NCBI RefSeq assembly: GCF_029873635.1 | Contig: NC_080418.1 | Coordinates: 10,554,062-10,618,061, forward strand | Reading direction: 5' to 3' | Origin: Malania oleifera | Taxonomy: Eukaryota; Streptophyta; Magnoliopsida; Santalales; Ximeniaceae | DNA: 64,000 bases | Program-made: the position numbers and the translations under genes | Shown: positions 1 to 12,319 of the stretch, in pieces | How positions within the stretch are numbered: the stretch's first letter is position 1 | Layout of the letters: each line of letters starts with the position of its first letter | The notes under the pieces: model-generated | Databases searched by the model: none | Told to the model about the DNA's origin: nothing | Seen by the model: the letters and a program-made list of their open reading frames with translations, nothing else

Positions 1-437
1 TGATCATGAATGAACCGATCATGACTTTCTGCACATAACTTCAGAAGTTTATTTTGGATGAGCTGGAAATTTGGAGGAGAATATGAAAGAGAATAGATTT
101 TGTTTGTCCGGGTAAAAGGTTTGAATTCTCTTTTGTACTTAATTCCAGTGGGAAGAATCCTTAAGGATTTTGAAAGACAATAAACATCCCATCCTAATAA
201 GACATCTTTTTGAGGAAGTGGACTACCGATAACATGAGTCCAAATGATGCAATTAGGAAGGAGTTTAATTCCAATTTTCCTTTTGGAAATCAAGGTGGTA
301 GTAAAAATTTGATCATTGGCAACTCTGAAAAATTGAGTATGGGAAGACCAACATTCTGATGGTAAGACTTTTGGATTTACCATAGTCTTATGGGATCCTG
401 TATCAATGAATGCAACAACAGGAATGGGTTTACCATA
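1..437 (-). pseudogene. Endogenous caulimovirid fragment: aspartic protease to start of reverse transcriptase
   Basis: Read on the minus strand, this stretch is open from 437 down to the window edge. It shows an aspartic-protease active site (I-D-T-G) near 400-390. About 60 residues later comes a run resembling the conserved block that follows the protease in petuvirus/florendovirus-type Caulimoviridae (a W-x-H-V-I-G-like block, then L-P-x-K-D and G-W-D-x-Y). The part nearest position 1 looks like the cysteine/histidine-containing lead-in to the RT. An in-frame stop (minus-strand TAA at 438-440) closes it upstream, and an (AT)n run follows, so the virus-derived sequence is truncated there. 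Only a fragment is visible and the RT would lie outside the window. Such endogenous copies are common in plant genomes and usually inert. Alternative: protease of a Ty3/gypsy element, less likely because of the spacing and the G-W-D-x-Y block. Confidence 0.62.
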
Positions 438-474
438 TTAATTAGAATCATGAGTAAATACATCTCAGCAATTG

Positions 475-476
<2 letters not shown>

Positions 477-514
<38 letters not shown>
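477..514. repeat. (AT)n microsatellite
   Basis: About 19 perfect AT units. It abuts the truncated end of the caulimovirid fragment, a common position for viral integration junctions in plants. Confidence 0.95.
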
Positions 515-518
<4 letters not shown>

Positions 519-1840
519 TGAATTTTATTTATATAGAAGAAACAAATCATGTGGTGTGAATTTAAATGTTAATAGATGTTAAAATTGAAGGGACTTGCGA
601 AATAGCTCTAAGATCCGGCTGTAGTGCATATGGATAACAAAAAAATAATATGATCATGCAAACCGTAATTATGTGATTAGGATTATACCTGCGAGATCTG
701 TCTGGTTTGATCTTGAATATGCAAGTACGAAAATAAGTTCTTGAAGACGACTAAGAATCTTCAACTGTATTCCTTAAACATGCATTGCTCATGAAAAAGT
801 AGGCTCATAAGCAGCTGATAGGGTTTTCTTCTCTCACGAAAAATGTTTGCCTCCATAAGAGTTTGCTCGTCTCACCCTAACTGCTGAATGGAGTGTGTGT
901 ATATAGGCTACAACAGGGACCGCTGGTTAAATATGATTAGGGCTTCCCACATAATTAAGAATTCATAATTCGATCAGAATTCTTAATTACATTCATTATA
1001 ATTCATACCACTAAAAAATTATAATTGCACTCTCTATCATACTTGAAATTAAATTTCAAGATCCTATCATTAATAGTTTATTTATCTCCCAACGTAAAGA
1101 TTATAAAATACCCGTCTATTAAATTAAATTACTGACAATTTAATTAATTGACATATTAATTTCCTAAAACCTTCCACTTAACTTATTTGATGTGTTGCAT
1201 TCAAAATCCGTCTATAGGATTTGATACAATCAAAACTTATAAGCTTCTTCAATGGGTATCATCAATCCCAATACCGCGATATGGATTTCATCAATAATTA
1301 ATATTCACCATACACATAATGTCATCACCCAACTCATTGAATTTTTTGACTCATAAAGAATCTCACTCTTTTATAAATCAAAGTAATAAACATTATATGC
1401 ACGTATCCAATAATCATATCAGGATTAAGAGTATAAGCATTCATAATAAGAATGAGGTATTAATTGTTCTATATAGTCAATATAAAAACAAATACCCCAA
1501 AATGATCTTATTCAATGCACACAAAGTGTACTAACACAAGGAGTTACAACTGTACCATTCCCAATAGTTAAGGCAGACCTATTAAAATCTTGTACTACAG
1601 TCTTACCAATGGTGTGTATAATTTCATTTAAGACTGTGAATAATAAACTTATATTCTATAAGAACAGATGATCTAATCTTCTGTGTATAAGTCGTACTCT
1701 ACACACTATATCACCTACTATATAAAATAAAAAACACATATGCATAATTATTAAATAAATAATGTCAGGCAAACATTGCTCACATAGATTTTTATTAAAA
1801 TGGAATAACTGAAGTTATTAATAAATACTAAAACCGATTG
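515..1840 (-). mobile_element. Probable decayed LTR-retrotransposon LTR/leader remnant
   Basis: No ORF of note. Read on the minus strand it looks like an LTR: a TATA-like TATATACACAC at about 908-897 is followed by a leader-like stretch with GAGGCAAACA (about 858-849) and CAGATCTCGCAGG (about 703-691), wording I associate with copia-type LTRs. No terminal repeats, PBS or TSD could be found. The same unit seems to continue at 8756-8850, because element A inserted at 1841-1845 with an exact CATAA duplication. Family assignment is inference. Confidence 0.3.
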
Positions 1841-1996
1841 CATAATGCAGTAATCCGAAAAAAAAAAGTATAATAATAATAATAATAATAATAAATATTA
1901 TTATTAATCAATTAATTAATTAAATATTATTAAATTAATTAATGAAATAAACAAATAAAAGGAATAGTATGAAAAAAAACTAATTAATGAAATAAA

Positions 1997-2032
<36 letters not shown>

Positions 2033-3089
2033 AGTTTATTATATTATATATAAGCTAGTGGATATACATATTACCTTAAAGCTTCTTCAGGAAGTTGGAT
2101 CCAATTTCAAATTTTGACATGCAAAAGCCAGGAACCTAGCGCTCTCTCTCTCCCCAACTCTCCTCCATCTCCGTCTTTCTTTCTCCTCAATTTTTCGGTG
2201 GATATTCGGTCGATCGAGAAATGGAAGGTGTCGTTGAATTCATAACTAAGCCACTGACATTTCTACTAGAACAGATTTATCATGGGAGCGGCGTAGGCAC
2301 CATTTCTGGGAAAGATATATTTCTTCTAAATCCTTAATTTCTATTTAGATTTTCAATCAAATCAATGATCAAACACCACCATGGGGTCCTAGTTGTGATC
2401 ATCGTCATTTTGGTTGAAGTAAATTTCTAATTGGGATTTTCTAAACCCCACTCTAAAACGAGAGCAAGATTTGAAAATTTTGGTGAATTGGTTATATTTG
2501 AGGATACAATCATTTATTTTGAATTTAAAGGCTTATGAAATATTAAAATAGTATTTTATATAGGGTTGATTTAATGGAATTAGGATTTTTATTTTAGGGT
2601 CCGGGTGAACGCCGCAGTCATCTTTTCTAGGTTCTTATTGACGTAATTCAAGAAACCAGGTAAGAGGAAAAATATATATTGAATTAAAATTTTTATGAAT
2701 TTAATGAAAAATGAATTGTGTTATATATACATGTATATGTTTCAGTTTTGGTTTAAAATGTCAACCCTTTAAATTATGTTTTATGAGCATAGAGCTATTT
2801 TATTAGATACTTATATGTGAAATTGAATTGATAAAAGTGAAATATTTTTCAGAATAATTATGTAAGAAATTAAAGATATTTTTCTAGTATGTGAATGTTA
2901 ACTGTGAGTTGACTTATTTTATAGAAAATATATATATATGAATTTTACTGCTAAATAGTGTGGCATGAGTAAATAGGAATGTTGTGTGGAAATATGTTAT
3001 AAGTATGTGATACAGGTTACACAAGAAATGCAATGAGAATGGAAATGTGATATAAATTATGCTGCATGTGATTGTTAATGTAACCATGT

Positions 3090-3312
3090 TAATGACAGCT
3101 AAAAGGAGTTGTAGATTAACTGATGTACAGCTAAAATGAGCAGTAATGACAGCTGAAATGAGCTGTAGACTAACTGATGTACAGTTGGAGCTGTAGTAAT
3201 GATAGTTGAAAGGAGTTGTAGACTAATTGATAACAACTAAAAGGAGTTGTGTTAACAGATTTTAGCACATTTCTATGTGGACTAACTGATGTACAGCTAA
3301 AAGAAGTTGTAG
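3090..3312 (+). repeat. Minisatellite inside LTR A
   Basis: Imperfect tandem units built on AATGACAGCTAAAAGGAG / TTGTAGACTAACTGATGTAC, repeated four to five times with scattered substitutions and deletions. Other LTRs of the superfamily carry unrelated tandem repeats at the equivalent place. Confidence 0.75.
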
Positions 3313-4748
3313 TGCAAATCAATGAAATGAAATGGAGATGTGAATGAAGTTGATATGAAATGTGAAATGTGAACGATGTAAAATTTGAAAATGTTGAACT
3401 TATTGGTCACGCCCGGTCTTGATAATGACAAATCCTCATTGTAACTAATGGGTGTTTGAGGTTTTGTATAGAAAATAAGATTGTTAAGATCAAGATGTGC
3501 ATAAAACAAGCAAAGCCTAAAGACCAATTTCTATTCAGCATTGCAATATATTTCATTTAATTGGTCTGTAATAGTAACTACGGCTCTAGTTTGTAATAAG
3601 CTCACACACATCACATGCATGATAATACGTAAGCTCAAACAAACCGTGAGTGAGAAATGACCTTAGAAAGACCTTAGGATTTTCCCTTCGGTCGACCGGA
3701 CTTTTTCGATGTCTTAATTTTTGACATAAATGACCCTAGGACATGTACACTTGCATATATGTTTGTTAGGCACTTAAATAAGGTCTGTATGTTTCAAGAC
3801 AGGACCGAAATGCACACTTGATGCACTTTCGGTCGATCGGCCAACTTAGTTCATTTTGGCCTGGTCGACCGTGTAACAACCGTCAATAAAATATAACATA
3901 ATAAATAAAGATGGTCAACCCGAACCTGTGGGTAGCGGGGACACCTGTCAACCACAGCGAAAAACCTAGTAGTAGTAAATACACAATCTCGAATATCCAA
4001 TCATAAAACATAATACCAGAGTTATTTACATTCCCAAAATACCATATTTATTTACAATCTTTCAAAAAGTCAAAAATGACACTAGGACCTTACAACAAAA
4101 AGCCTCATAGTCCTAGTTCAACGCTTACCCTTATAGTAGGGAAGCTCCACTTACTCAACGGCGGCCTTGACCCTTCGGTTTCTCTGGGTTTCCTGAAAAA
4201 TGTGTTAATGTTGGGGGTGAGACACTTCTCAGTAAGGGAAAATAAACTAAATACAGCTGTGTGGCAACATGAACATTTAATGCAATTATACATATACAGT
4301 ACGTTTCATAATTCGGAAAAACATTCATCATATCATACTGAATAATCATACATTTTCATATTTGCTAATAACTCATAACGTACATAAAACATCCATTATA
4401 ACTGTAATACTGAAAATAAACCCAGGATGAATAACTAGCTGGTGTCATGTATTACCCCCCATGACGGGTTGTGCAGCCTGAAGGTGGGACCCGACAATGG
4501 CTGGTCGATCACTGCCGAATCAAATATGTCTGTAAGTACGATGGGTCCGCCACACCCTGGTTCGGACTGCCAGGTGGACATCCGCACTCTACTGAAAGCC
4601 ACATCAACTATCCATCTCCCATCACCTCATGGGATGGTTAGCACTAATTTGACATAGATATCTGATCTACAATATAGCTACGGTACCGAGCTCTTGAACT
4701 GAACTAAACTAACATTCGGGTTTTAATAACATATAGTACATAATTTCG

Positions 4749-4936
4749 TAAATACAGCTTCGTGCCAAACATTTTATAAATACGGCCTCGTGCCAAAATC
4801 ATACCTACGGCCTCGTTCCAAAATCATAGTAAATAATGGCCTCGTGCCAAAAATCGTAAATACGGCCTCGCGCTGATAGCATAAATACAGCCTCGTGCCG
4901 ATATCATAAAATACATGGCCTCTCGCCAATATCGTC
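4749..4936 (-). repeat. Minisatellite inside LTR C
   Basis: Seven to eight degenerate units of about 23-30 bp built on TACGGCCTCGTGCCAAAATC, drifting from one side to the other (CCAAAATC towards CCGATATC). Confidence 0.85.
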
Positions 4937-5615
4937 TCAGGTATTTACATTCAAAAAAATGACTCATTTACCATATATTCGTCAAACTCAATATAACATA
5001 ACTCGTCTTTTCAAAATATCTGAAAATATGCTTTACTCGTAAAATCATTCATATCATGATTCACTTTACATAAAATAATGTTCATGCCACGCATATGCCT
5101 TTTAAAGTCATACTTCATATTCTAAAATCATCATTTCTAGCATCTTATACATATATATACATTTTAATCATAATAGCAGTATTTTCCAAACATACATTTC
5201 ATATGAGATAATCAAATATAGCATATGTTTTCCTGAACGTAAATGTGCTCATAATTAATAAGAAGTTGCATGGAAAATAACTGTTTTAGTTTATTCCCTT
5301 ACTTAACTACTGAGAAAGCCCTTAAAATTTCCTAGCCTGACTCCCGTAGGATTTCCTACTCAATTCCATGAAACTCAAAACTCCCAATATTAAATATCAG
5401 TATTTTCATGCGTACATCAATTCCTATAACTATCACAAAGTCTAATTTGGCTTAAAAAGCCTTACCTCAACTTAGGGATGATTTCCAACTTCGTTTTCCC
5501 AACGATCCGCTCCGGCAAACTCATAGAGAACTTCGCCAGGAGTATCGTGGTAGCCTCAAATCTTTGATCCGGCGACTGGCGGGGCCAAAATCGAAGAGAG
5601 AGAGTGAGAGGGCCG

Positions 5616-5655
<40 letters not shown>

Positions 5656-5704
5656 GAGGAAGCTTGGAAATGAAATAAAAATCGGATTTTTACATATATA
5701 TAAG

Positions 5705-5898
5705 GTCAGATTCGTCGACGAGACACGTCACCTCGTCGACGAGTCCTTCATTAAATTCGTCGACAAGACCCTGTATTCGTCGACGAAATTCAAACTGCCT
5801 CAGAATCCCTCTCAGTATTTTCTCGTCGACGAGGCCCTGTATTCGTCGACGAATTTTCTTTTGAACTCGTTGACGAACCCCTGTATTCATCGATGAAG
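5705..5898 (-). promoter_or_regulatory. Array of TCGTCGACGA palindromes upstream of the LTR C TATA box
   Basis: Five perfect and three one- or two-base variant copies of the 10-bp palindrome TCGTCGACGA occur in about 190 bp between the LTR start and its TATA-like box. Variants are mostly CG to TG changes, as expected from cytosine methylation. Position in U3 suggests an enhancer; that role is inference. Confidence 0.6.
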
Positions 5899-5976
5899 TC
5901 TACGGCCTCCTTCTATTTCTATTTCTATTTCTCTCCTTCTTAATTAGACAAATTCCATTTTATTCGGGTCGTTACA

Positions 5977-6310
5977 GACCGAACCAGACCTGGGTCAACA
6001 GTTGACCAAGGCCCTGGTGGACCGAACCAAGTAGTTCAAAAAGCCCTGGTCAACTGAAACCTCCCTGGGTCAACATTTTGACCATCTGATCGACCGGGCC
6101 ATTTTTGTACCCCAACTACCTGGTCGACCGAGGGTCCTCAGGAGAAATACCAGCGGTCTAGTCGACCAAACCAGCCAGTTCAAAATAGCCCGGTCGACCG
6201 AACCTCGGTAGATTTGAAAAATCACCTTCTCCTGGTTCAAAATCTCCCTAGTAGACCGAACCATATGAGACCTGGTCGACCGAAACATTTATGGTCGACC
6301 AGACCTCTCA
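5977..6310 (+). promoter_or_regulatory. Array of GGTCGACC palindromes upstream of the LTR D TATA box (right part)
   Basis: Perfect GGTCGACC cores near 6122, 6191, 6273 and 6292, with degenerate copies between; two more perfect copies (about 3691 and 3863) lie left of the inserted LTR C. Many copies extend to GGTCGACCGAACC. They precede the TATA box at about 6431. Confidence 0.6.
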
Positions 6311-8755
6311 GGTTGCCTTGATTTGTATCGTGGTTAAATATTATTTAAACAGGGTTAAAATATTTTAAATGTCATTAAACTTTCTTAATGATACCCAATA
6401 GGTCCCCAACGGTCATATTTTCTCCCATGTCTATATATATGAGATCATTTTGTTAAAATTAGAGGGATTAGCTACCTTGATTAGAGGAAAATTCTCTGAA
6501 AACCCAAAAGCCTTTACTACTCATTTTTTAGCCTCATTCACTCATGCTTACCTTCTATTTGTGTTTACATCATTAGTAAGTGGATTAAGTGTTTTTTTGG
6601 AAAGGTTTGCTCTTTATTGTTCTATTTGATTGACACGATTTTATTTGAGAGCAAAACCTAAAGATTCATAGGGGACTTTAGTTGATAAGTCTATCCTAAG
6701 AAGACTTTGATAGATCTTCTAAACTTGCACCTTCATTGCAAGATTTTGAGAAGATTGTATTTGTTTTTGGTTGTAAAATACTTTCAAATATCTAGTGTGC
6801 TTTATCTTGATAAATATTTTAAAGAGATATTTGTTTATGTGAGAAAAATCTTTGTTGCAATATTCATTGATTCATATCTCTAGTTGAATACAAAGGTTGA
6901 ACTCTTTTTGCAATCCAAGCATATACTTTAATTGATACTTACATGCTTGAGATACCCTGCTGATTGAAATACTTGAGACTCGACATCTTTGTGTAAACTT
7001 ATTGGCTGAATATCTTGTGATATAAAGATTGCTTGTTTGACACTCTCACGTATGCATTACACTGATAGAAAATACTTTTGAGAGTTGAACCATCTAGACC
7101 ACATTGAGTTTACATATTGAATCATATTGTGGTGTATGTTATTACGCACATTTGGGTACATATTTGTTTTACATGAAAGCACAATCATTGTACCATTTGA
7201 TTGTAATACACATCTATTGTATTTCTAAGCACGGGCTTGAAGAGGGAGACTAGCTTTGAAATAGTCCCGGATTAGCTTAGATTTGGTTAGGAAAGCTAGG
7301 TGCGTTGTCATGTTTTGGACGTGTAGGTTGAGGTCAGCCCTGCTAATTGACCTAGTTAAGGTTGAGATCAGCCCTGTGTTAATTTGACCTAATTGTAATC
7401 GGTGTCGCTCCACCCTTAAGTGAGCTATTAGTGGAATCCTCTGACTTGCGAGCTAGAGGCGGGGACGTAGGTATAGTTGGCCAAACCCTGATAACATATC
7501 GTGTATTTGTGTATATTATCGCACTTTATATTTACTGCACGTGTATGTTATTATGTGAATGATGCACTTGATTTAAATTTCCGCATATTATATTTATCAG
7601 CGTATTTGGAACTGGATAGAAAGACCCTAGGTTGTTTTACTCAGTTGACATCTAGTTCAACCTAGGAGAAAAGTTTAAAATTCCAATTCACCCCCTCTCT
7701 TGGGAATACACCAATTCTAACAGAAAGGTTACGTAAAGTGAAATGCTATGCAATGTTAAAGTTAGGAACATGAATGGATGTGAATTACTGAAATAACAGA
7801 CAAAATAATGTCTTATGATATTAAAAGTATCTATGCTCGTAGAACATGTTACAATTGGGCGGGGCACACTCTTCGCCTGAGGGCTTGTTAAGAAAGGCGA
7901 GTGCACTAGTAACTTCAGATGCGATAGTAGCTGCATAACGTACTAGAGTAGAGGGAACTTACTTGCATGAGTGGGTAGATTTCCCTATCCTCGGGGCTTT
8001 CGCTGGTAAACCTTTGTTTGAACTGTGTGAGTACGAGATTAATCTAATACTTGAGGGCTTACTGAGTAAGGTGAGTGCCCTGATATGCTTCAATAGTGAC
8101 CTTTAGGTTGCCAAATGTATTAGAGCAGAGAGATGCTACTTGTATAGGCTGGTAATCACCCTTATTCTTGGGTAATCTTATGGGGTTAAATATTTTGCAT
8201 GTGTTTAAATAGGCTCAGAGAATGATTTCATAAATTATGTTTATGATTTTCAAATGTTAAATATTATGCTGTTATATAGACTCATGTTGGTCACACACTA
8301 TTTTAATATATTGTTTATTTTCTTACTGAGATGTGTCTCGCCCGAATATGAATTTATCTTTTTCAGGATTTCTTCGAGATCGAGCTTAGAGAGCTCGAGA
8401 TTTTATAGCATTTTTGGGAAATAAAAAGAGAAAAGAGTATATTTTTATGTTAATTTTGAGATGTATAAATTTATGTTTTATGTTTTATGTTTTAAGTTTT
8501 CTGAGATATGGATGGTTGGGAATACTGGTATTTGTGGATTATGTTTTGGAGACATGTATATATGAGAATACAAGTGGATGCATGACTTATTATGATGTGT
8601 AGATAGATTTAGAAAACTCTAATATTATATTTATTGGAAGATTATAATTATATTTTTCGCTATTGCATACATGATATTAGAATATAGATTATCAGGTAAA
8701 TAAATGGATTTGTAGCAATCCGGACCCACGTAGAGGGTTGGGGCGTTACACATAA

Positions 8756-11040
8756 AGCATGTCTTTTTGGTAAGCTTGGAAGGATCCCAACGATTCGTAT
8801 GATTAATGTTATGAATATAATTTTCAATACCCAAAAACATGGGATACAAAGAAATAAGAAAACAAATTACGATTTGTCACGTGTTTTTGAAAAATCATTT
8901 TCAGAGACATCTAAAAACATCATAAAATATACATGTTTTTAAAAATAAGGGATTATTTGGTATCAATGTCAAAATGTAGAGAAACAAAAATGATAAATGA
9001 AAACCAAAAACCAAAAACAGAAACTAAAAAAATTAGAAATCATAACCTATTTAGTTAACATTTATGAAACTAATATAAATTAAAAATTTAATTAAAAAAT
9101 GCTCATTTTCATATTTAAATCAAAATATTATAAAAATACGATTAAAATTATAAAATAACAAATAATACACATAAAAAAATCACTATAATAAAAATAAAAT
9201 TTATTTTAATTATTTTACTTAATTGTTCTCCTTTCAAATTTTTGAACATGACAATTGAAAAATAGTAAAAGTATTTTGTAAGTGATTTTGTTATTATTTT
9301 TTAAAATTTATGCATATTTTTTAATTATATTTAAATTAATATAATTTAAAATTATCTCGATTTTCATCTAAATGCATACACATTATGTACAAAGCCTAAA
9401 ATCTAGGTTTATTAACATAACTTGTGATCAAAATTCCAAGCTCAAAAACTTGATCAATATATTTTACAAAGTCTAAGACTTACTTTTCTCCGTGATAGTA
9501 AGAAACATGTTAAATCATTGTTACATATTCATGTTCGAGTTTCTCAATACTAACGTTGTCTAGAGGGACGAATGGATCTCTATAAAAAGTGAAACTGAGA
9601 CGATAATGAAAGACTTCTTAATATTATGATTGGAAAACAAAAGGTAGCAAGTAATCAATCTCCAATCATGAGGAGGTGCTTGAAGACGAGTATGGATAAG
9701 GATGCACACACTTAAAGATGAATAAGGATTAATTAAACCTTAAGATTTGGATAGGTATTAATTCAAACAATTAATATTTTAATTTAATTAGTTGTTTAGT
9801 AGATATTTTGACTTTTCATCACCTTTTATTAAGAGAAAACATCATAATTAATATTTTACATTTTTAGAAATATCAAGGGCTTAATCATTGAAACAAAAAA
9901 ATACCCTTTAAACTTTTATAATTTTTTAAAAAATTACTTAATTTTTTAAAAATATGGTTTATTAAATAAAAAATAGTAAAAAAAAAAGTACTCTTTATCA
10001 TGGGTTTGTACCATTACAAGCCCATACGATAAAAGGTGAATAGTAATTGAGAAATGTAGTACTATGCATTTACCATTTTTTTGGTCCTAAGGCCTTAAGG
10101 GATGAAATATAACATTACTCCAAAGTTACAATAAATAATACTAAAATTTTAATTTATGACATCTGGCATCTTGACACGTGTACACAGCATGACTGGACAA
10201 GTGCCAACAGAGCATTGGCAGCTTTTGTTCCTGCTTGGGCTAAAGCTACATTGGATCCTTGCTCTCTCTCTTCTTGGGCTTGGGCCTTGGGCCCTCCTCT
10301 TGCCCTACAAAATCAAAAAGTAACATTTGAGTAGCGACTCATGTGTGTGCAATTATTAATTTGTAATTTGAAGTGGTCAGTGAATTTAAATATTGAATTG
10401 TTTTAATGGTTTGATACGTAATATTTGAATGTTTGTCATTTTTTAGTTTTTAGTTCTTTAATTATCAAGAGCATAATTATTTAGTAAAATTAATAGATAA
10501 TTATTATATAAGGTAAATTCTTTAGTTTAATATAAATAATATTTTTTATAAATATAATTAATAATTTTAAATAAATATAATATAAGAGATAAAATTATCA
10601 AATTGTGATAATAGTTTTTTTTTTTCTAAGATTACAAAGACCGTAAAACTGTTCACATTGTTATCAAATTATTGAAATCGAAATTAAACTAGACTTTAAT
10701 TTGCATCCATAATTTGTGACGATCATCATTAATCAATTGGAAAATTAAATTAAGAGACCGAGCCTCTAGAAGTTTTCTTCGACATTCAAGTCAATATCAA
10801 GATAACATATAAGTAACATAATTATATATAATTGTTTCTATAAAATATAAAGCGGGTTCTAAAATCGTAATTATTTTATGTTTATTGGGACTTTGGATTT
10901 TGAATCTTGATCGAACTTGATAAATTTCTATGATTTAGATAAAATAATTTAAAATTGTATATAATAAAATCAAAGTTACAATTTGAAATTTATACTACTA
11001 GATACATCTTTAGACCTCTCATATGAATTAAGACAATAAA
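8756..11040. other. AT-rich intergenic DNA, no gene recognised
   Basis: 8756-8850 probably continues the remnant at 515-1840. The rest is AT-rich with only short fortuitous ORFs. 10140-10310 is locally less AT-rich and holds repeated TTGGGC words; no element or exon can be supported there. Confidence 0.5.
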
Positions 11041-11048
11041 ATATATGC

Positions 11049-11215
11049 AGGGGTGAGCATAATTCGGTTTACACCCCGAACAAATTTGGTCGGTTCGGTT
11101 CGGTTAAAAATTTATTCGGCTCGGTTCGATTTTCATTTTCATTGAATTTCGATTTTTAGTGTTCGGTTTGGTTTTTGGTTCGATTAATTCGGTTAACCGA
11201 ATAATATAAATTAAT
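11049..11215. repeat. TCGGTT-rich repeat, possible end of a non-autonomous DNA transposon
   Basis: Begins AGGGGTGAGCA and is dense in TTCGGTT/GGTTCGGTT words, a composition typical of small hAT-like elements in plants. A similar inverted block ends at 19711 (TGCACACCCCT). The 8-bp flanks (ATATATGC and AATACAAT) do not match, so one bounded element is not proven. Weaker relatives of the block are at 11770-11910 and 17310-17405. Confidence 0.4.
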
Positions 11216-11338
11216 AATAAATAATTATATATAGTATATATTAAAATATTTTATATATTAAATATATACTAAAAATTTATTTATTATATATATTATATAT
11301 ATATATTAAAATATTAAATCGGTCATACCTATATATTT

Positions 11339-11365
11339 AGAGAGAGAGAGAGAGAGAGAGAGAGA
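11339..11365. repeat. (AG)n microsatellite
   Basis: Uninterrupted AG repeat, 27 bp. Confidence 0.95.
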
Positions 11366-11520
11366 ATTGAGGTATTGATGAGAGAATTGATGATAAGATG
11401 GTGTCGTAGGTGGGCAAAGTTGGTGTAATGGAAAGAGGAAAAGTATTGAAATAAGAAGCTCATCACTTCAACATCCAATTAAGTGACCCATTGGAAAGTG
11501 ACTTCCTCCCAACCCTACCT

Positions 11521-11554
11521 ACGTACGCATGCATCCTCCTCATCATCATCATCA

Positions 11555-11593
<39 letters not shown>

Positions 11594-11656
11594 TGCATGC
11601 ATCCTCATCATCATCATCAATACATACCCTTATGCATATGCATGCATGCATGCATG
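11521..11656. repeat. Duplicated GCATGCATCCTC/ATC/AT compound repeat
   Basis: The module GCATGCATCCTC + (ATC)n + AATACATA occurs twice (about 11527 and 11591), separated by (AT)n, and is followed by (GCAT)n at 11638-11656. ORFs across it in both strands are low-complexity artefacts. Confidence 0.8.
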
Positions 11657-12170
11657 TGTACAGAATCACCAAGTTCAAGTCTTCTTTAATTTGTATTACA
11701 TTAGTTACCTTGCTTCCATTGGTAGAGACAGGCCTGAGCAGTGTTAGGTGAAAACGAAATTTATCCACCAATTTGAAGAAGTTCAGTTAAATTAGTTTGG
11801 TTGAAGGTTTCATTTCAATCGATTTGATTTGATTTTTTCCACTATTTTAATTTCGATTGATTCGATTTAATTTTAAAAAAAATTTTAATGTTAGGTGATC
11901 GGTTCAGTTTAAGAGATTTTTTTTTATTTATTAACCAACCAAATATAAAATTTCTCATTGCTACCCCTCGTAGGAGTATGGTCCGTGTATCAGGCCTAGT
12001 GTGGATCTCGCAGATACATATAGAGTTATGTGGAATGTCATATTCGATGAAAGTCATATGTACGTCGTATGTAAATTATAAATATACATATGTAAGTAAG
12101 TAAATATATATTATAAATATTTATATATTTATATTACTTGTAAATATAAAAATTTACTTATATTATGAAT

Positions 12171-12307
12171 TATTAGAGATATATACACTTTCCATTTTAG
12201 TATAATATTTACTTTCCATTTTTTCCAATTCTATTATGTATATATACCCTTATAATCCTTGTATTAAAATAATCAATAGAGAAAATCATTCTTCTCCAAT
12301 CTTAACA
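12171..12307 (+). repeat. 5' LTR of copia E
   Basis: 137 bp, TATTAGAGA...CTTAACA. Differs from the 3' LTR by three substitutions and one 2-bp indel, about 2% divergence. Confidence 0.93.
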
Positions 12308-12319
12308 TGGTATCAGAGC

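Larger units (their letters stand above)
3872..5976 (-). mobile_element. Solo LTR C (2105 bp), TGTAAC superfamily, nested in D
   Basis: Plus-strand ends TGTAACAACC...GGGTCGTTACA; exact TSD GACCG at 3867-3871 and 5977-5981. The transcribed direction is minus: a palindrome array (about 5708-5895), TATA-like TATATATAAG near 5702-5692, then a GA/CT-rich leader (5621-5651). It carries the superfamily stem-loop at 4213-4235 and the GC-rich box GGGTTGTGCAGCCTGAAGG at 4467-4485. It is the youngest layer of the A/D/C nest. Short ORFs inside it are fortuitous. Confidence 0.9.
3392..7722 (+). mobile_element. Solo LTR D (about 2.2 kb), SIRE/Maximus-like Ty1/copia, interrupted by LTR C
   Basis: Starts TGTTGAACTTATTGGTCACG and ends CACCAATTCTAACA; both ends resemble SIRE/Maximus copia LTRs. 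The flanks GAAAA (3387-3391) and GAAAG (7723-7727) are a TSD with one change. The sequence on either side rejoins into a continuous match with LTR B, proving insertion into A. A TATA box sits at about 6431-6441. Upstream of it, 3685-3871 and 5977-6300 hold repeated GGTCGACC palindromes. Length without C is about 2221 bp. No gag-pol is present. Confidence 0.8.
1846..8750 (+). mobile_element. Solo LTR A (about 2.57 kb), Ty3/gypsy-like TGTAAC family, interrupted by LTR D
   Basis: Flanked by exact 5-bp TSDs, CATAA at 1841-1845 and 8751-8755. Without the nested D insertion it is about 2569 bp, matching its relative B (2586 bp, TSD also exact). The minus-strand end reads TGTAACGCCCC; the plus-strand end at 8745-8750 is GTTACA. 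The orientation is taken from the TA-rich promoter-like stretch at 2003-2035 and the CT-rich leader at about 2140. Sections 2580-2960, 7723-8070 and 8280-8430 align by eye with B read in reverse. The conserved stem-loop box is at 8323-8343. No internal coding region is present, so this is a solo LTR from unequal recombination. Gypsy (possibly Tekay-like chromovirus) is my family guess; no pol is present to prove it. Confidence 0.85.

Noticed and set aside
5564-5896. 110-codon ORF with Arg/Glu repeats
   Set aside because: Lies across the (GA)n run and palindrome array of LTR C; wholly explained by the LTR.
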